64,000 nt of DNA from Planctomycetaceae bacterium (GTDB lineage Bacteria; Planctomycetota; Phycisphaerae; SM23-33), in contig JAJFVE010000155.1 of NCBI GenBank assembly GCA_021371965.1, positions 1 to 64,000 on the forward strand, read 5' to 3'. Below are positions 1 to 13,022 of the stretch, one piece after another; within the stretch, counting starts at the first letter, position 1; each line of letters starts with the position of its first letter. The translations under genes were made by a program, and so were the position numbers. Under the pieces are notes generated by a model. The model ran no database searches, was not told where the DNA came from, and was given only the letters and a program-made list of their open reading frames with translations.

Positions 1-3204
<3,204 letters not shown>

Positions 3205-3323
3205 GAAAACGGTAGCCGGTAGCCCGTAGCTGGTAGCCGGTAGAGAAGAGAAAGAGGTTAACGGGTTAGCGAATTAACCAGTTAACGAGTTAACCAGTTA
3301 ACGAGTTCACGAGGTTTTGATAG
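3205..3323. repeat. Intergenic short tandem repeats before rpsL
   Basis: The 119-base gap between rpoC and rpsL is made of simple repeats. The first part iterates a ggtagcc/cgtagc unit. The second holds two exact 16-base copies of TAACCAGTTAACGAGT at 3275-3290 and 3291-3306, with a degenerate copy before them. Each unit contains the palindrome GTTAAC. I see no convincing terminator or sigma-70 promoter here. It is either slipped-strand expansion or a small protein or RNA binding array. Confidence 0.7.
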
Positions 3324-3695
<372 letters not shown>

Positions 3696-3698
3696 GCC

Positions 3699-4175
3699 AT
3701 GGCATACAAACGATTCACAGCGTCTTCGAAGCAGTTGGCCCCGGATCCCCGCTATGGGAGCAAGCTGGCCAGCAAGTTCATCAACTGTTTCATGCTCGAC
3801 GGCAGGAAGTCGACCGCCCAAGGCATGTTCTATGACGCCATGGACTACATCGGCAAGAAGATCAAGGACGCCCCGCCCATCGAGGTGTTCGAGAAGGCCC
3901 TGGACAACGTCAAGCCGCGCATCGAAGTGCGATCCAAGCGAGTCGGCGGCGCCAACTACCAGGTGCCCATGCAGGTCAGCTCCAAACGACAACTGTCGCT
4001 GAGCATCCGCTGGATTCGCGAAGCGGTCCGCGGCGGCAAGGGGCGGCCGACCGCTCTGCGACTGGCAGACGAACTGATGGCAGCGTATCGCGGCGAAGGC
4101 GCCGCCATGCAGACGCGCGAGAACGTGCATCGCATGGCCGACGCGAACAAGGCCTTCGCGCACTTTGCCTGGTAG
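3699..4175 (+). CDS. rpsG: 30S ribosomal protein S7
   Basis: Primary 16S rRNA-binding protein that nucleates assembly of the 30S head and lines the E site. It is 158 residues, normal length. The motifs [24 protein letters not shown] and [19 protein letters not shown] are typical. It follows rpsL by three bases, so translation is likely coupled. A long non-coding gap separates it from fusA, so fusA may also have its own promoter. Confidence 0.98.
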   Translation: MAYKRFTASSKQLAPDPRYGSKLASKFINCFMLDGRKSTAQGMFYDAMDYIGKKIKDAPPIEVFEKALDNVKPRIEVRSKRVGGANYQVPMQVSSKRQLSLSIRWIREAVRGGKGRPTALRLADELMAAYRGEGAAMQTRENVHRMADANKAFAHFAW

Positions 4176-4215
4176 AATATAGTTAGTTGTGGTTGAGTGA
4201 GAGTTTAACACACCA

Positions 4216-4275
4216 GGTGGGCACAGGCTTTTCCAGCCTGTGTCCGTGGCCAACAGCCTGGAAAGGCTGTGCCAC
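4216..4275. repeat. Dispersed palindromic repeat, copy 1
   Basis: The core GGCACAGGCTTTTCCAGCCTG is followed, after a short spacer, by CAGCCTGGAAAGGCTGTGCC, so the two arms are inverted. The same unit recurs at 4456-4515 and 14794-14878. It could fold into a long RNA stem. The pattern resembles REP-like or miniature elements scattered in gaps. Confidence 0.8.
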
Positions 4276-4455
4276 TTAAACGGTGTTAGTTGAATCGCCC
4301 GCCGCCGGCGGATGTTCCCCTGGAACCGCTGGCCGACATGCGACGGGCGACCCCGGCTGGGACGGACCTTGAGAGAGGACGCCCGAGGCCGGGGCTCAGA
4401 GAAGGCGACGATGGTTCCAGGACGATCGTCGGCCGGCAGAGCCGGCAAGCGGGTC

Positions 4456-4515
4456 GGTGGCACAGGCTTTCCAGTCTGTGTCAAAGAATCACAGCCCGGA
4501 AAGGCTGTGTCACCC
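4456..4515. repeat. Dispersed palindromic repeat, copy 2
   Basis: A second, slightly diverged copy of the unit at 4216-4275: GGTGGCACAGGCTTTCCAG, a spacer, then CCCGGAAAGGCTGTGTCACC. Arm order and spacing are the same as in copy 1. Confidence 0.8.
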
Positions 4516-4711
4516 GCCTCCGCATGAGATAGGACAACCGGGCCGATCTGCCTGAAGATCGGCGCCTGCCGCCACCTGCGGCAGTGCTTTGGAACGGTCC
4601 CCTTGGGGCTTTCCGGCATCGACTCTGCATCTATCGCGCGCAGGGCAACCTGTCGCGTCGATCATTGCATCGCCGCCGGGCTCCGTGAAAGAGTTATGGC
4701 TGAAAGAGTAC

Positions 4712-6796
4712 ATGGCTAAAGATCTGCGACAACTGAGAAACATCGGCATCATGGCCCACATCGATGCCGGCAAGACCACCGTCAGCGAACGGATCCTCTT
4801 CTTCGCCGGACGCACGCACAAGATCGGCGAAGTGCACGAGGGCACCGCGGTCATGGACTACCTGCCCGAAGAGCAGGAGCGGGGCATCACCATCACCTCC
4901 GCGGCCACGACGCTGGAATGGAACGACTGCACGATCAACCTCATCGACACGCCCGGGCACGTCGACTTCACCATCGAAGTCGAACGCTCGCTGCGCGTGC
5001 TTGACGGGGCGGTGGCCGTGTTCTGCGCCGTCGGCGGCGTCGAGGCGCAGACCGAAACGGTCTGGCACCAGGCCGACCGCTACCGCGTCCCGCGCCTGTG
5101 CTTCATCAACAAGCTCGACCGCGCCGGCGCCGATTTCGAAAGCGTCATGGGCGAGATCGTGTCGCGCCTGCCCAGCAACCCCATCGTCATGCAACTGCCC
5201 ATCGGCGAGGGCGACACCTTCGCCGGGCAGATCGACCTGATCCGCCGCAAAGCGTACTACTACGATCCGGCCGACGTCGCCACCGATATCCGCGAGGAAG
5301 ACGTCCCGGCCGAATATCACGACGCCGTCGAGAAGGCCCGCCACGACTTGCTGGAAAAGGCCGCCGACTTCGACGAGCAAGTCATGGAGAAATATCTCCA
5401 TGACCAGTTCGTCAGCGAAGAGGAAATCAAGCGCGCCGTCCGCAAGGGCGCCGTCGCGGGCAAACTGCACCCCGTCTTCTGCGGCAGCGCGCTGCAGCAC
5501 ATCGGCGTGCGCAAGCTGCTCGACGGCGTGGTGGACTATCTGCCCAGCCCCATGGACGTGCCGCCGGTAACCGGCGTGGCGTCGATGCGCGGCGGCGAAG
5601 AAACCGTCACCCGCAAGCCCGAGGCCGACGAGGCGTTCTCGGCGTTGGTGTTCAAGATCACCTCCGACCAGCACGGCGACCTGAACTTCGCCCGCATCTA
5701 CAGCGGCACGCTCACCAGCGGCACGCGCGTGCTCAACAGCACGCAGGACCGCAAAGAGATTGTCTCGCGCATCTGGGAGATGCACGCCAAGCAGCGCATC
5801 CGCCGCGACGAAGCCGTCGCCGGCGACATCGTCGCCCTGGTGGGGCTCAAGAACTCCATCACCGGCGACACGCTCTGCGATCCCAAGAACCCCATCGTGC
5901 TGGAGAAGCTCGAGTTTCCCGACCCGGTCATCACGCTGTCGATCGAGCCCGAGACCAACGCCGACAAGCAGAAGATGGGAACGGCCCTGGAGACGCTACG
6001 GCGCGAAGATCCGAGCTTCAGCTATCGCTACGACGCCGAGACCGGCCAGACCACCATCTCCGGAATGGGCGAGCTGCACCTGGAAATCATCACGCACAAA
6101 CTCACGCGCGACATGGGCCTCAAGGTTCGCGTCGGGCGCCCGTCGGTGGCGTACAAAGAAACGATTCTCGGCACGGCCGAGGCCGAAGGGCGGTTCATCC
6201 GCCAGACCGGCGGGCACGGGCAATACGCCGTGGCCGTGGTTCGGGTCGAGCCCCTGGGCGGGGAAGTGCGCGATCACGAAGAGACAATCGAGTTTGAAGA
6301 CGCCACCAAGGGCGGGAGCGTTCCGCGCGAGTATATTCCGTCGGTGGGTAAGGGCGTCAAGGATGCCTCGGGCAGCGGCCCGCTGGCGGGCTATCCGATG
6401 CTCAACGTGCGAGCGTCGCTGACCGACGGCAAGTATCACCCCGTCGACAGCAGCGACATCGCCTTCCAGCAGGCCGGCGCCATGGCGTTCAACGCCGCGG
6501 TGCTCAAGGCCAATCCGGTTTTTCTCGAGCCGATCATGCGGTTGAGCGTGATGACTCCGGAAGAGTTCCTCGGGGCGGTGACGTCGGATCTCAACCGCCG
6601 CCGCGCGGAAATCAAAGAGATGACCCAGCGCGGAAAATTCCGCATTCTGACGGTCTTCGCCCCGCTGGCCGAAATGTTCGGGTACGCCACGCAGCTGCGG
6701 TCGCTCACGCAAGGGCGCGCGAGCCAGACCATGGAACCGCATACGTATCAGCCGGTGCCGGCCAACGTGGCGGCCCAAATTTTGAAATCTTATTAA
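4712..6796 (+). CDS. fusA: Elongation factor G
   Basis: Translational GTPase that drives tRNA-mRNA translocation and, with RRF, ribosome recycling. The 694 residues match the family. The G-domain motifs are all present: AHIDAGKTT (P loop), RGITITSAA (switch I), DTPGHVDF (G3) and NKLDRAG (G4). Domains II-V follow in normal order, ending in [13 protein letters not shown] and a typical C-terminus. The start at 4712 is chosen because [20 protein letters not shown] is the conserved N-terminus. An in-frame extension to 4589 lacks conservation. No tuf gene follows, unlike the E. coli str operon. Confidence 0.97.
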   Translation: MAKDLRQLRNIGIMAHIDAGKTTVSERILFFAGRTHKIGEVHEGTAVMDYLPEEQERGITITSAATTLEWNDCTINLIDTPGHVDFTIEVERSLRVLDGAVAVFCAVGGVEAQTETVWHQADRYRVPRLCFINKLDRAGADFESVMGEIVSRLPSNPIVMQLPIGEGDTFAGQIDLIRRKAYYYDPADVATDIREEDVPAEYHDAVEKARHDLLEKAADFDEQVMEKYLHDQFVSEEEIKRAVRKGAVAGKLHPVFCGSALQHIGVRKLLDGVVDYLPSPMDVPPVTGVASMRGGEETVTRKPEADEAFSALVFKITSDQHGDLNFARIYSGTLTSGTRVLNSTQDRKEIVSRIWEMHAKQRIRRDEAVAGDIVALVGLKNSITGDTLCDPKNPIVLEKLEFPDPVITLSIEPETNADKQKMGTALETLRREDPSFSYRYDAETGQTTISGMGELHLEIITHKLTRDMGLKVRVGRPSVAYKETILGTAEAEGRFIRQTGGHGQYAVAVVRVEPLGGEVRDHEETIEFEDATKGGSVPREYIPSVGKGVKDASGSGPLAGYPMLNVRASLTDGKYHPVDSSDIAFQQAGAMAFNAAVLKANPVFLEPIMRLSVMTPEEFLGAVTSDLNRRRAEIKEMTQRGKFRILTVFAPLAEMFGYATQLRSLTQGRASQTMEPHTYQPVPANVAAQILKSY

Positions 6797-6824
6797 CGAA
6801 AAAATAATTTTCCAGATAAACGAG

Positions 6825-6852
6825 TTGACAATGGCAGAAATTTGCGTAAGTT
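6825..6852 (+). promoter_or_regulatory. Candidate sigma-70 promoter before rpsJ
   Basis: TTGACA at 6825-6830, a 16-base spacer, and TAAGTT at 6847-6852. It lies about 100 bases before rpsJ in an A/T-rich gap after fusA. It would let the S10 series be transcribed separately from the str genes. Only the -35 box is perfect. Confidence 0.45.
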
Positions 6853-6949
6853 TAGACGACTCTGCACCTTGGTCGGTAACATCCGCCGCCGGAAGGTTAC
6901 GACAGCAGTCCGGGTGCGCCGGTAGATAAGGCATTGGAGCAAGCGATCG

Positions 6950-7258
6950 ATGGCTCATGACAAGATACGCATTCGGATGGAAGCATACGACCATCGGGCC
7001 CTGGATTCCTCGGCCAAGGAAATCGTCGATCACGCCGAGCGCACCGGCGCTCGGGTGTGTGGTCCGGTTCCGCTGCCGACGCGCATCGAACGCTACACGG
7101 TGCTGCGCAGCCCGCACGTGGACAAGAAATCCCGCGAGCAGTTCGAGATGCGCACGCACAAGCGGATCATCGACATTTACGAGCCGACCGTTCGCACCGT
7201 CGAGGCGCTCAACCGCCTGGTGGTCCCGGCCGGCGTGTTTATTAAAATCAAGGCATAA
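6950..7258 (+). CDS. rpsJ: 30S ribosomal protein S10
   Basis: Small-subunit head protein, and as NusE a part of antitermination complexes. It is 102 residues, the normal size. The patterns [35 protein letters not shown] and [17 protein letters not shown] are unmistakable. It opens the S10 series here, after an A/T-rich gap with a promoter candidate. Confidence 0.98.
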   Translation: MAHDKIRIRMEAYDHRALDSSAKEIVDHAERTGARVCGPVPLPTRIERYTVLRSPHVDKKSREQFEMRTHKRIIDIYEPTVRTVEALNRLVVPAGVFIKIKA

Positions 7259-7298
7259 CGTGACGCTCGAAAGCGTCCACGCGAGTTGAGGCATAACC

Positions 7299-7961
7299 AT
7301 GATAGCGGCACTGTTAGGACGAAAAATCGGCATGACCCAGGTCTACGACGACCAGGGCGTGCTGCATCCGGTGACGGTGGTGCAGGCAGGGCCCTGCAGC
7401 GTGCTGCAGATCAAGAACGCCCAGCGCGAAGGCTATGAGGCCGTCCAGATCGGTTTCGACGACTTCAAGAACCATCGCGAGACCAAGCCCGCCGCCGGTC
7501 ACGCCGCCAAGGCCGGCGCCACGGCCAAGCGCTTCGTGAAGGAATACCGCATGACCGCCGCCGACGCCGACGTCGCCGCCGGCGCCACGCTGACGGTGGA
7601 AGTCTTCGAGGGCGTCGCCAAGATCGACGTGATCGGCACCAGCAAGGGCAAAGGCTACCAGGGCCCGATGGTCCGTCACGGCTTCAAAGGCATGCCCGCC
7701 AGCCACGGTTGCGAACGCAAACACCGCAGCCCCGGCTCGATCTGCTCCCACGCCACGCAGGCCGGCACCGGCCCCAAACCCAAAAAAGGCAAGCGAATGG
7801 GCGGTCACATGGGCAGCGTGCAGTGCACCAGCCGCAACCACCGCATCATCCGAATTGACAAGGAAAACAACCTGCTATTGATCAAGGGACCGCTGCCCGG
7901 ACCGGCCGGGGGATATCTGTTCCTCCGCGCCAGCAAGACCTCCGCGGCGGCTTCGGCCTGA
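7299..7961 (+). CDS. rplC: 50S ribosomal protein L3
   Basis: One of the two assembly-initiating 23S rRNA-binding proteins; its long loop reaches toward the peptidyl-transferase centre. The N-terminus LLGRKIGMTQVYDDQG and the later SKGKGYQGPMVRHGFKG and GHMGSVQCTSRNHRIIRID stretches are diagnostic. At 220 residues it is of usual length. It follows rpsJ by 40 bases in the standard order. Confidence 0.97.
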   Translation: MIAALLGRKIGMTQVYDDQGVLHPVTVVQAGPCSVLQIKNAQREGYEAVQIGFDDFKNHRETKPAAGHAAKAGATAKRFVKEYRMTAADADVAAGATLTVEVFEGVAKIDVIGTSKGKGYQGPMVRHGFKGMPASHGCERKHRSPGSICSHATQAGTGPKPKKGKRMGGHMGSVQCTSRNHRIIRIDKENNLLLIKGPLPGPAGGYLFLRASKTSAAASA

Positions 7962-7976
7962 ACTGGATAATCGACC

Positions 7977-8606
7977 ATGCTGGAAGTACCCGTATACAAC
8001 ATGAAGGGCGAGAAGACCCGCACGCTGGAGATTGACGAGGCGCTGTTTGGCCGGCACGTCAATACGGCGCTGCTCAAGCAGGCCGTGGTGGCCTATCACG
8101 CCAATCGCCGCCAGGGCACCGTGGCCACCCGCTCGCGCGGGATGGTCGCCGGCTCGACTCGCAAACTCTATCGCCAGAAGGGCACCGGCAACGCCCGACG
8201 CGGCGCCGTGCGGACCAACGTGATGCGAGGCGGCGGCGTGGCCTTCGCCAAGCAACCCCGCGAGTACCGCCAGAAGCTGCCCCGCCAGATGCGCAAGGCC
8301 GCCCTCGACTCGGCCATCCTGGCCAAGATCCAGGGCAACAACCTCATGGTGGTCGAAGGCCTCGCCATTGAGAAGCCTTCCACCAAGACCATGGCCGGCG
8401 TCCTCAAGAACCTCCAGATCAACCGTTCCTGCCTTCTGACGATTCCCCAGCGCGACACCTCGCTGTTTCTCTCCAGCCGCAACATTGCCGACCTGACCGT
8501 CCGGATCGCCGAGGAGCTCAATGCCTTCGACGTGGCCACCCGCCAGAAGATGCTGGTGACGGTCGAGGCCATGACCGCCCTGACCACCCGGGAGGAGCAG
8601 GCGTGA
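7977..8606 (+). CDS. rplD: 50S ribosomal protein L4
   Basis: 23S rRNA-binding protein whose loop lines the peptide exit tunnel. In E. coli it also represses the S10 operon. The tunnel-loop signature GSTRKLYRQKGTGNARRGA sits around residues 58-76. It is 209 residues. Whether L4 autoregulates here cannot be seen. The stop overlaps the GTG start of rplW. Confidence 0.97.
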   Translation: MLEVPVYNMKGEKTRTLEIDEALFGRHVNTALLKQAVVAYHANRRQGTVATRSRGMVAGSTRKLYRQKGTGNARRGAVRTNVMRGGGVAFAKQPREYRQKLPRQMRKAALDSAILAKIQGNNLMVVEGLAIEKPSTKTMAGVLKNLQINRSCLLTIPQRDTSLFLSSRNIADLTVRIAEELNAFDVATRQKMLVTVEAMTALTTREEQA

Positions 8607-8887
8607 AGACCGAAATCCACAGTGTGATCATCCGCCCGCTGGTGACCGAAAAGGGCACCCACCAGAGCGAGACGAGAAACGCCTACGCGTTTGAAGTTGA
8701 AGCCACGGCCAACAAGGCGCAGATCCGCCAGGCCGTGGAACACCTGTACAACGTGAAAGTCGATGAAGTGCGCACCGCCAACCGCAAGGGCAAGCCCCGC
8801 CGCACGAAGTTCCGCGTCGGACGCACCCGCCACTGGAAGAAGGCCGTGGTCGTGCTGAAGGACGAGTACCGCATCGACCTGTTCTAG
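8603..8887 (+). CDS. rplW: 50S ribosomal protein L23
   Basis: Protein at the tunnel exit, a docking site for trigger factor and SRP. It is 94 residues. It starts with GTG overlapping the rplD stop, with GGAGGAG just upstream. Conserved parts are IIRPLVTEKGTHQ, NKAQIRQAVEHLYNVKVDEV and the basic loop NRKGKPRRTKFRVGRTRHWKK. Confidence 0.97.
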   Translation: MKTEIHSVIIRPLVTEKGTHQSETRNAYAFEVEATANKAQIRQAVEHLYNVKVDEVRTANRKGKPRRTKFRVGRTRHWKKAVVVLKDEYRIDLF

Positions 8888-8908
8888 CTAAACCGGGATT
8901 ACCTGACG

Positions 8909-9760
8909 ATGGCTATCAAGACTTACAATCGAACGTCCGCCGGCCGACGAAACAGCTCGGTCAATACGTACTCGGACGTGACCTGCACGACGCCGACCAA
9001 GGCGCTGCTGGTGCCGGCCAAGAAGACCGGCGGGCGCAACAACCAGGGCTTCATCACCTGCCGCCACCACGGCGGCGGGCACAAACGGATGTACCGCATC
9101 ATCGACTTCAAGCGCAACCGCGACGGCCAGGCTGCCGAGGTCATGACGATCGAGTACGATCCCAACCGAAGCTGCAACATCGCCTTGGTCAAGTACGAAG
9201 ACGCTGCTGTGACGTACATCCTGGCCCCGGCGGGGCTCAAGGTCGGGGCGAAGATTTACTCCGGCCCCACCAGTGAGCCGCGAGTGGGCAACTGCCTGCC
9301 CCTGGCGAATATTCCCCTGGGCCTGGAAGTGCACAATATCGAGATGCAGCCCGGGCAGGGCGGCAAGATGGTTCGCTCGGCCGGCGGCGTCGCCCGCCTG
9401 CAGGCCCGCGAGGGCAAGATGGCCCACCTGATCCTGCCCAGCGGCGAAATGCGAATGGTGAACGTCCAGTGCCGCGCCACCATCGGGCAACTGGGCAACA
9501 TCGAGCACCAAGGCGTTCGCTACGGCAAGGCCGGCCGCAAACGTCACCTGGGCATCCGCCCGACGGTCCGCGGCAGCGCGATGAACCCGGTGGCCCACCC
9601 GATGGGCGGCGGCGAAGGCCGTCGCAGCGGCGGGCGTCACCCGGTCAGCCCCACGGGCAAGCTGTCCAAGGGCGGCAAGACGCGTCGTCGCCGCAAGACG
9701 ACGAGCAAGATGATTCTGCGCCGGCGGCGCAATGTCCGAAACGGGCAACTGGTTCTCTAG
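8909..9760 (+). CDS. rplB: 50S ribosomal protein L2
   Basis: Largest core 50S protein, needed for subunit association and peptidyl transfer. It is 283 residues. The C-terminal signature [19 protein letters not shown] includes the conserved histidine close to the catalytic centre. The N-terminal half has [17 protein letters not shown]. It lies between rplW and rpsS as expected. Confidence 0.98.
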   Translation: MAIKTYNRTSAGRRNSSVNTYSDVTCTTPTKALLVPAKKTGGRNNQGFITCRHHGGGHKRMYRIIDFKRNRDGQAAEVMTIEYDPNRSCNIALVKYEDAAVTYILAPAGLKVGAKIYSGPTSEPRVGNCLPLANIPLGLEVHNIEMQPGQGGKMVRSAGGVARLQAREGKMAHLILPSGEMRMVNVQCRATIGQLGNIEHQGVRYGKAGRKRHLGIRPTVRGSAMNPVAHPMGGGEGRRSGGRHPVSPTGKLSKGGKTRRRRKTTSKMILRRRRNVRNGQLVL

Positions 9761-9778
9761 ATTGCGAGATAGACGGCG

Positions 9779-10075
9779 ATGACTCGAAGCGCGAAAAAAG
9801 GTCCATACGTAGACGCCACGCTGTTTGGCAAGGTTCAGAAGGCTCTGGACCGCGGCAACACCGAGCCCATCAAGACCTGGGCTCGCTCGTGCACCATCGT
9901 CCCCGAGTTCATCGGGCGCACGTTCATGGTGCACAACGGCAAGGCGTTCAACAAGGTCTTCGTGACCGAGGACATGGTCGGGCACAAGCTCGGCGAGTTC
10001 AGCCCCACGCGTATCTTCCGTGGGCACAGCGGCGGCCGCGCCAAAGAAGCAGCAGCGGCTGCGGCGGAAGCGTAA
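9779..10075 (+). CDS. rpsS: 30S ribosomal protein S19
   Basis: Head protein that binds 16S rRNA with S13 and forms a bridge near the A-site tRNA. It is 98 residues. Diagnostic runs are [30 protein letters not shown] and [23 protein letters not shown]. The C-terminus carries a short alanine-rich tail of about ten residues beyond the usual end. Confidence 0.97.
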   Translation: MTRSAKKGPYVDATLFGKVQKALDRGNTEPIKTWARSCTIVPEFIGRTFMVHNGKAFNKVFVTEDMVGHKLGEFSPTRIFRGHSGGRAKEAAAAAAEA

Positions 10076-10093
10076 TTCTCCCGGAGTTGTGAG

Positions 10094-10444
10094 ATGGCTT
10101 GGAATGCAAAACATCGATTCGCTCGTATCAGCGCCCGAAAGGCCAGGCTGGTCGTCGACGTCATTCGCGGCCGCGAAGTGCAGGAGGCCATGAACCTCCT
10201 GGAGTTCATGCCGCACCGCGCGGCGGTGATGATCCGAAAAGTGCTGGTCAGCGCCATCGCCAGCGCCAACGAGGCCGAGGCCGACACCGACGCCTTGTTC
10301 GTCCAGGAAGCGCGGATCGACGAAGGTCCGACGATGAAGCGTTGGCAGCCCAAGGATCGCGGGCGGGCGCATCCGATTCTCAAACGCACCAGTCACATTG
10401 TCGTGACGGTCGAGCAACACGCTGCCGCACAGGCGGCAAGGTAA
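10094..10444 (+). CDS. rplV: 50S ribosomal protein L22
   Basis: Its beta-hairpin lines the exit tunnel near the macrolide site. It is 116 residues. Family features are RFARISARKARLVVDVIRG, HRAAVMIRKVLVSAIASA and the tunnel-hairpin start near KRWQPKDRGRAHPILKRTSH. It lies 18 bases after rpsS and 12 bases before rpsC. Confidence 0.97.
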   Translation: MAWNAKHRFARISARKARLVVDVIRGREVQEAMNLLEFMPHRAAVMIRKVLVSAIASANEAEADTDALFVQEARIDEGPTMKRWQPKDRGRAHPILKRTSHIVVTVEQHAAAQAAR

Positions 10445-10456
10445 GGCGAGGCACGC

Positions 10457-11308
10457 ATGGGTCAGAAGGTCAATCCAACCGGATTCCGCACCGGGATTAC
10501 CCTGGGCTGGAAGAGCCGCTGGTTCGCTCCCAAGAGCAACTACGGCGAGTTCCTGGTCGAGGATGAGCGGCTGCGGCGGTTCGTCGACAAGATGCTCAAC
10601 CGCCAGCCCCCGTATGCCGGCATCAGTTCCATCGAGATCGAGCGGACGCGAGAAGAGGTCAAGATTATCCTCAAGACCGCCCGCCCCGGACTGGTCATCG
10701 GACCCAAGGGCGCCGAGGTCGACAAGCTGCGAGAGTCGCTGGAAGAGCTCACCGACCGCCGCGTCAACATCAACATCGTCGAGATCCGCCAGCCGGACCT
10801 CGATGCGATGCTGGTGGCCGAGGCGATCAGCGACCAGCTCCGACGCCGCGCCAGCTTCCGACGCACCATGAAGCAGCGGGCCGAGCAGACCATGCAGGCC
10901 GGCGCCCGCGGCGTCAAGATCGCCGTCAGCGGACGTCTCGGCGGCGCTGAAATCGCCCGTCGCGAGACGAAGGTGATGGGCAGCGTTCCCCTGCACACCC
11001 TCGACGCCGACGTGGACTACGGCTTCACCACCAGCTTCACCACCTATGGCGCCATCGGCGTCAAGGTGTGGGTGTATCGCGGCCGCTTCGGCGAGGCTCC
11101 GCTGGAGCCCCAGCCCGGCGCCGAAGACGGGATGCGACGACGTCGTCGCCCCGGTGGTGGCGGGCCCGGCGGTGGCGGCGGTGGCGGCGGGCGTGGCGGG
11201 CGGCCGCGAGGCCCCGGCCAAGGCCGCGGCGGCGAGCAGCGTGGCGGCGAACAGCAGAGCCGGGGCGAGGCGCCCGCTCAGGACCAACCCAAGCAGGACC
11301 AGGAATAA
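10457..11308 (+). CDS. rpsC: 30S ribosomal protein S3 with Gly/Arg/Gln-rich tail
   Basis: mRNA-entry protein with helicase-like activity on the 30S head. The normal S3 fold covers about residues 1-222: MGQKVNPTGFRTGIT, the KH-domain motif RPGLVIGPKGAEVDKL, and the C-terminal SGRLGGAEIARRE. Beyond that lies an added tail of about 58 residues made of poly-Gly with Arg-Gly repeats and a Gln/Glu-rich end, giving 283 residues. RGG-like tails usually bind RNA. The tail's role here is unknown. Order and spacing are standard. Confidence 0.96.
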   Translation: MGQKVNPTGFRTGITLGWKSRWFAPKSNYGEFLVEDERLRRFVDKMLNRQPPYAGISSIEIERTREEVKIILKTARPGLVIGPKGAEVDKLRESLEELTDRRVNINIVEIRQPDLDAMLVAEAISDQLRRRASFRRTMKQRAEQTMQAGARGVKIAVSGRLGGAEIARRETKVMGSVPLHTLDADVDYGFTTSFTTYGAIGVKVWVYRGRFGEAPLEPQPGAEDGMRRRRRPGGGGPGGGGGGGGRGGRPRGPGQGRGGEQRGGEQQSRGEAPAQDQPKQDQE

Positions 11309-11323
11309 AGATCAGGTGTACTC

Positions 11324-11740
11324 ATGGCGTTGATGCCTAAACGTATTAAGCACCGCAAGCAGATGCGCGGGACCATGACGGGAAAGGCCACCCGAGGGCA
11401 CACCGTCTCGTTCGGTGACGTGGGCGTGCAGTCCATGGACACCTGCTGGGTGACGGCGCGGCAGCTCGAGGCTGGTCGCGTCGCGGCCACCCATTACCTG
11501 CACCGCGAGGGACGGGTGTACATCCGCGTCTTCCCGGACAAGCCCATCAGCGCCAAGCCGCTGGAAACCCGCATGGGCAAGGGCAAAGGCGAAACGAAAG
11601 AATGGGTCGCGCGGGTGAAGCCCGGAACGATCCTTTTTGAGATCGGCGGCGTGGACGAGGAAACGGCCAAGACGGCGTTGCGGCGCATTGCCCACAAGAT
11701 GCCCGTCCGCTGCCGCCTGGTTCACCGTCGGCGAATGTAG
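11324..11740 (+). CDS. rplP: 50S ribosomal protein L16
   Basis: Binds near the A-site tRNA elbow and is needed late in 50S assembly. It is 138 residues. MLPKR-like start (MALMPKRIKHRKQMRG), then TGKATRGHTVSFGDVGVQ, RVFPDKPISAKPLETRMGKGKG and KTALRRIAHKMP are typical. It precedes rpmC as in most bacteria. Confidence 0.97.
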   Translation: MALMPKRIKHRKQMRGTMTGKATRGHTVSFGDVGVQSMDTCWVTARQLEAGRVAATHYLHREGRVYIRVFPDKPISAKPLETRMGKGKGETKEWVARVKPGTILFEIGGVDEETAKTALRRIAHKMPVRCRLVHRRRM

Positions 11741-11757
11741 GCAGGATGATCGCGACC

Positions 11758-11979
11758 ATGAAGATTAACGATATTCGAGCTTTGAACGGCGAAGAACTCC
11801 AGACGGAACTGGCGCGCCTGCGACGGCACGTGTTCGACCTGCACGCCCAGGCCGTCACCGAAAAACTGGAAGACCCGACCCTGGTCACCAAGGCCAAGCG
11901 GGACATCGCGCGGATCCTGATGGTGCAGCGGGAGCGTGAGCTCGGCGCCGCCGGGGCCGCTCAGGAGGCCAAGGCGTAG
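11758..11979 (+). CDS. rpmC: 50S ribosomal protein L29
   Basis: Small two-helix protein at the tunnel exit next to L23. The conserved start [14 protein letters not shown] supports 11758, with AGGATGA upstream. An in-frame ATG at 11746 would add four residues. It is 73 residues, with the usual [15 protein letters not shown] second helix. The stop is two bases before rpsQ. Confidence 0.94.
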   Translation: MKINDIRALNGEELQTELARLRRHVFDLHAQAVTEKLEDPTLVTKAKRDIARILMVQRERELGAAGAAQEAKA

Positions 11980-11981
11980 CC

Positions 11982-12266
11982 ATGACCAGTCTTGAACAAA
12001 CCAGCAATCCCGTACTGCAGTCGGTCAAGACCGGCAAGGTCCGGACGATCAGCGGAAAGCAGACCATCAGCGTGATCCTGGAGATGATGGTCCGCCACCC
12101 GGTGTATGGCAAGTACGTTCGGCGGCGCACGAAGCTGGCCGTCCACGATCCTGCCAACGCCGCCAAGGTCGGCGACACGGTTGAGATCGTGCCCTGCCGG
12201 CGGCTGAGCAAGACCAAGAGTTGGCGCCTGGTGCGCGTCATCAGCAGCGCTGCGGCCCAATCGTAG
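11982..12266 (+). CDS. rpsQ: 30S ribosomal protein S17
   Basis: Primary 16S rRNA-binding OB-fold protein. It is 94 residues. Recognised by [59 protein letters not shown] and the following VRVI. It lies between rpmC and rplN in standard order. Confidence 0.97.
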   Translation: MTSLEQTSNPVLQSVKTGKVRTISGKQTISVILEMMVRHPVYGKYVRRRTKLAVHDPANAAKVGDTVEIVPCRRLSKTKSWRLVRVISSAAAQS

Positions 12267-12283
12267 CGGCGAGGTTAACAGAC

Positions 12284-12670
12284 GTGATTCAGCAACAGAC
12301 ACGAATGAGTGTGGCCGACAACAGCGGCGCCCAGGTGGTAGGCACCATCAAGGTGCTGGGCGGTTCGACGCGGCGCGGAGGTTTCACCCGCCGCACGGCC
12401 AGCCTGGGCGACGTGATTATCTGCTCGGTGAAGAAGGCTCTGCCGGGCTCGGACGTCAAGGCCGGAACCGTGGTGCGGTGCGTGATCGTCCGCACGACGT
12501 TCCCCGTCCGCCGCAGCGACGGCAGCTACGTCAAGTTCGACGAGAACGCCGCCGTGCTCATCGACGAGGAAGGCAACCCCAAAGGCACGCGCATCTTCGG
12601 GGCCGTGGCCCGCGAGCTGCGCGAAAAGAACTTCATGAAGATCGTCTCATTGGCGGCTGAGGTGGTGTAG
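12284..12670 (+). CDS. rplN: 50S ribosomal protein L14
   Basis: Forms intersubunit bridge B8 and contacts L19. It is 128 residues starting with GTG at 12284 ([17 protein letters not shown]), which is where family similarity begins. An upstream extension overlapping rpsQ is not conserved. Later signature: [20 protein letters not shown] and [14 protein letters not shown]. Confidence 0.97.
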   Translation: MIQQQTRMSVADNSGAQVVGTIKVLGGSTRRGGFTRRTASLGDVIICSVKKALPGSDVKAGTVVRCVIVRTTFPVRRSDGSYVKFDENAAVLIDEEGNPKGTRIFGAVARELREKNFMKIVSLAAEVV

Positions 12671-12674
12671 AGCG

Positions 12675-13013
12675 ATGGCATTGCATGTAAAAAAAGGCGA
12701 CATGGTGTCTGTGATTGCCGGCGACGACCGCGGCAAGAGCGGCGAAGTGCTGCGCGTGCTGCCCGAGTCCCAGCGCGTGATCGTGCAGGGCGTCAATCGG
12801 GTCTACCGCCATCTGCGCCCCTCGCGCCAGCACCCCAAGGGCGGACGCATCCAGAAGGAAATGCCCATTCACATTTCCAACGTCCTGCCGATCGATCCCA
12901 AGACCAATCAGCCCACGCGCGTGGGATATACCGTTAACTCCGATGGCGCCAAGGACCGCGTCACCCGCAAGAGCGGGCAGTCCCTCGGCGCTGTCAAGAA
13001 GTCGTCCAAGTAG
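12675..13013 (+). CDS. rplX: 50S ribosomal protein L24
   Basis: KOW-domain assembly initiator of the 50S. It is 112 residues. The KOW motif is [20 protein letters not shown] near the N-terminus, followed by [16 protein letters not shown]. It starts four bases after rplN. Its stop sits in the ribosome-binding region of rplE. Confidence 0.97.
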   Translation: MALHVKKGDMVSVIAGDDRGKSGEVLRVLPESQRVIVQGVNRVYRHLRPSRQHPKGGRIQKEMPIHISNVLPIDPKTNQPTRVGYTVNSDGAKDRVTRKSGQSLGAVKKSSK

Positions 13014-13022
13014 GTGGTTACG

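Larger units (their letters stand above)
4176..4711. other. Long intergenic region between rpsG and fusA
   Basis: About 540 bases with no gene I would accept. It holds two copies of a dispersed imperfect palindrome (annotated separately). GC-rich sequence between them includes two fairly long open frames, but these look like neither ribosomal-operon genes nor any known family. The stretch just before fusA can be read in frame with fusA for about 40 codons, but the conserved EF-G N-terminus begins only at 4712. No clear promoter box was found. Confidence 0.6.

Noticed and set aside
4589..4711. Extended EF-G N-terminus
   Set aside because: The conserved EF-G start is at 4712; the upstream 41 codons show no family similarity.
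8888..11287. 799-codon open frame on the - strand across rplB-rpsC
   Set aside because: Antisense shadow of ribosomal genes in GC-rich DNA; Ala/His/Asp-rich composition and no family resemblance.
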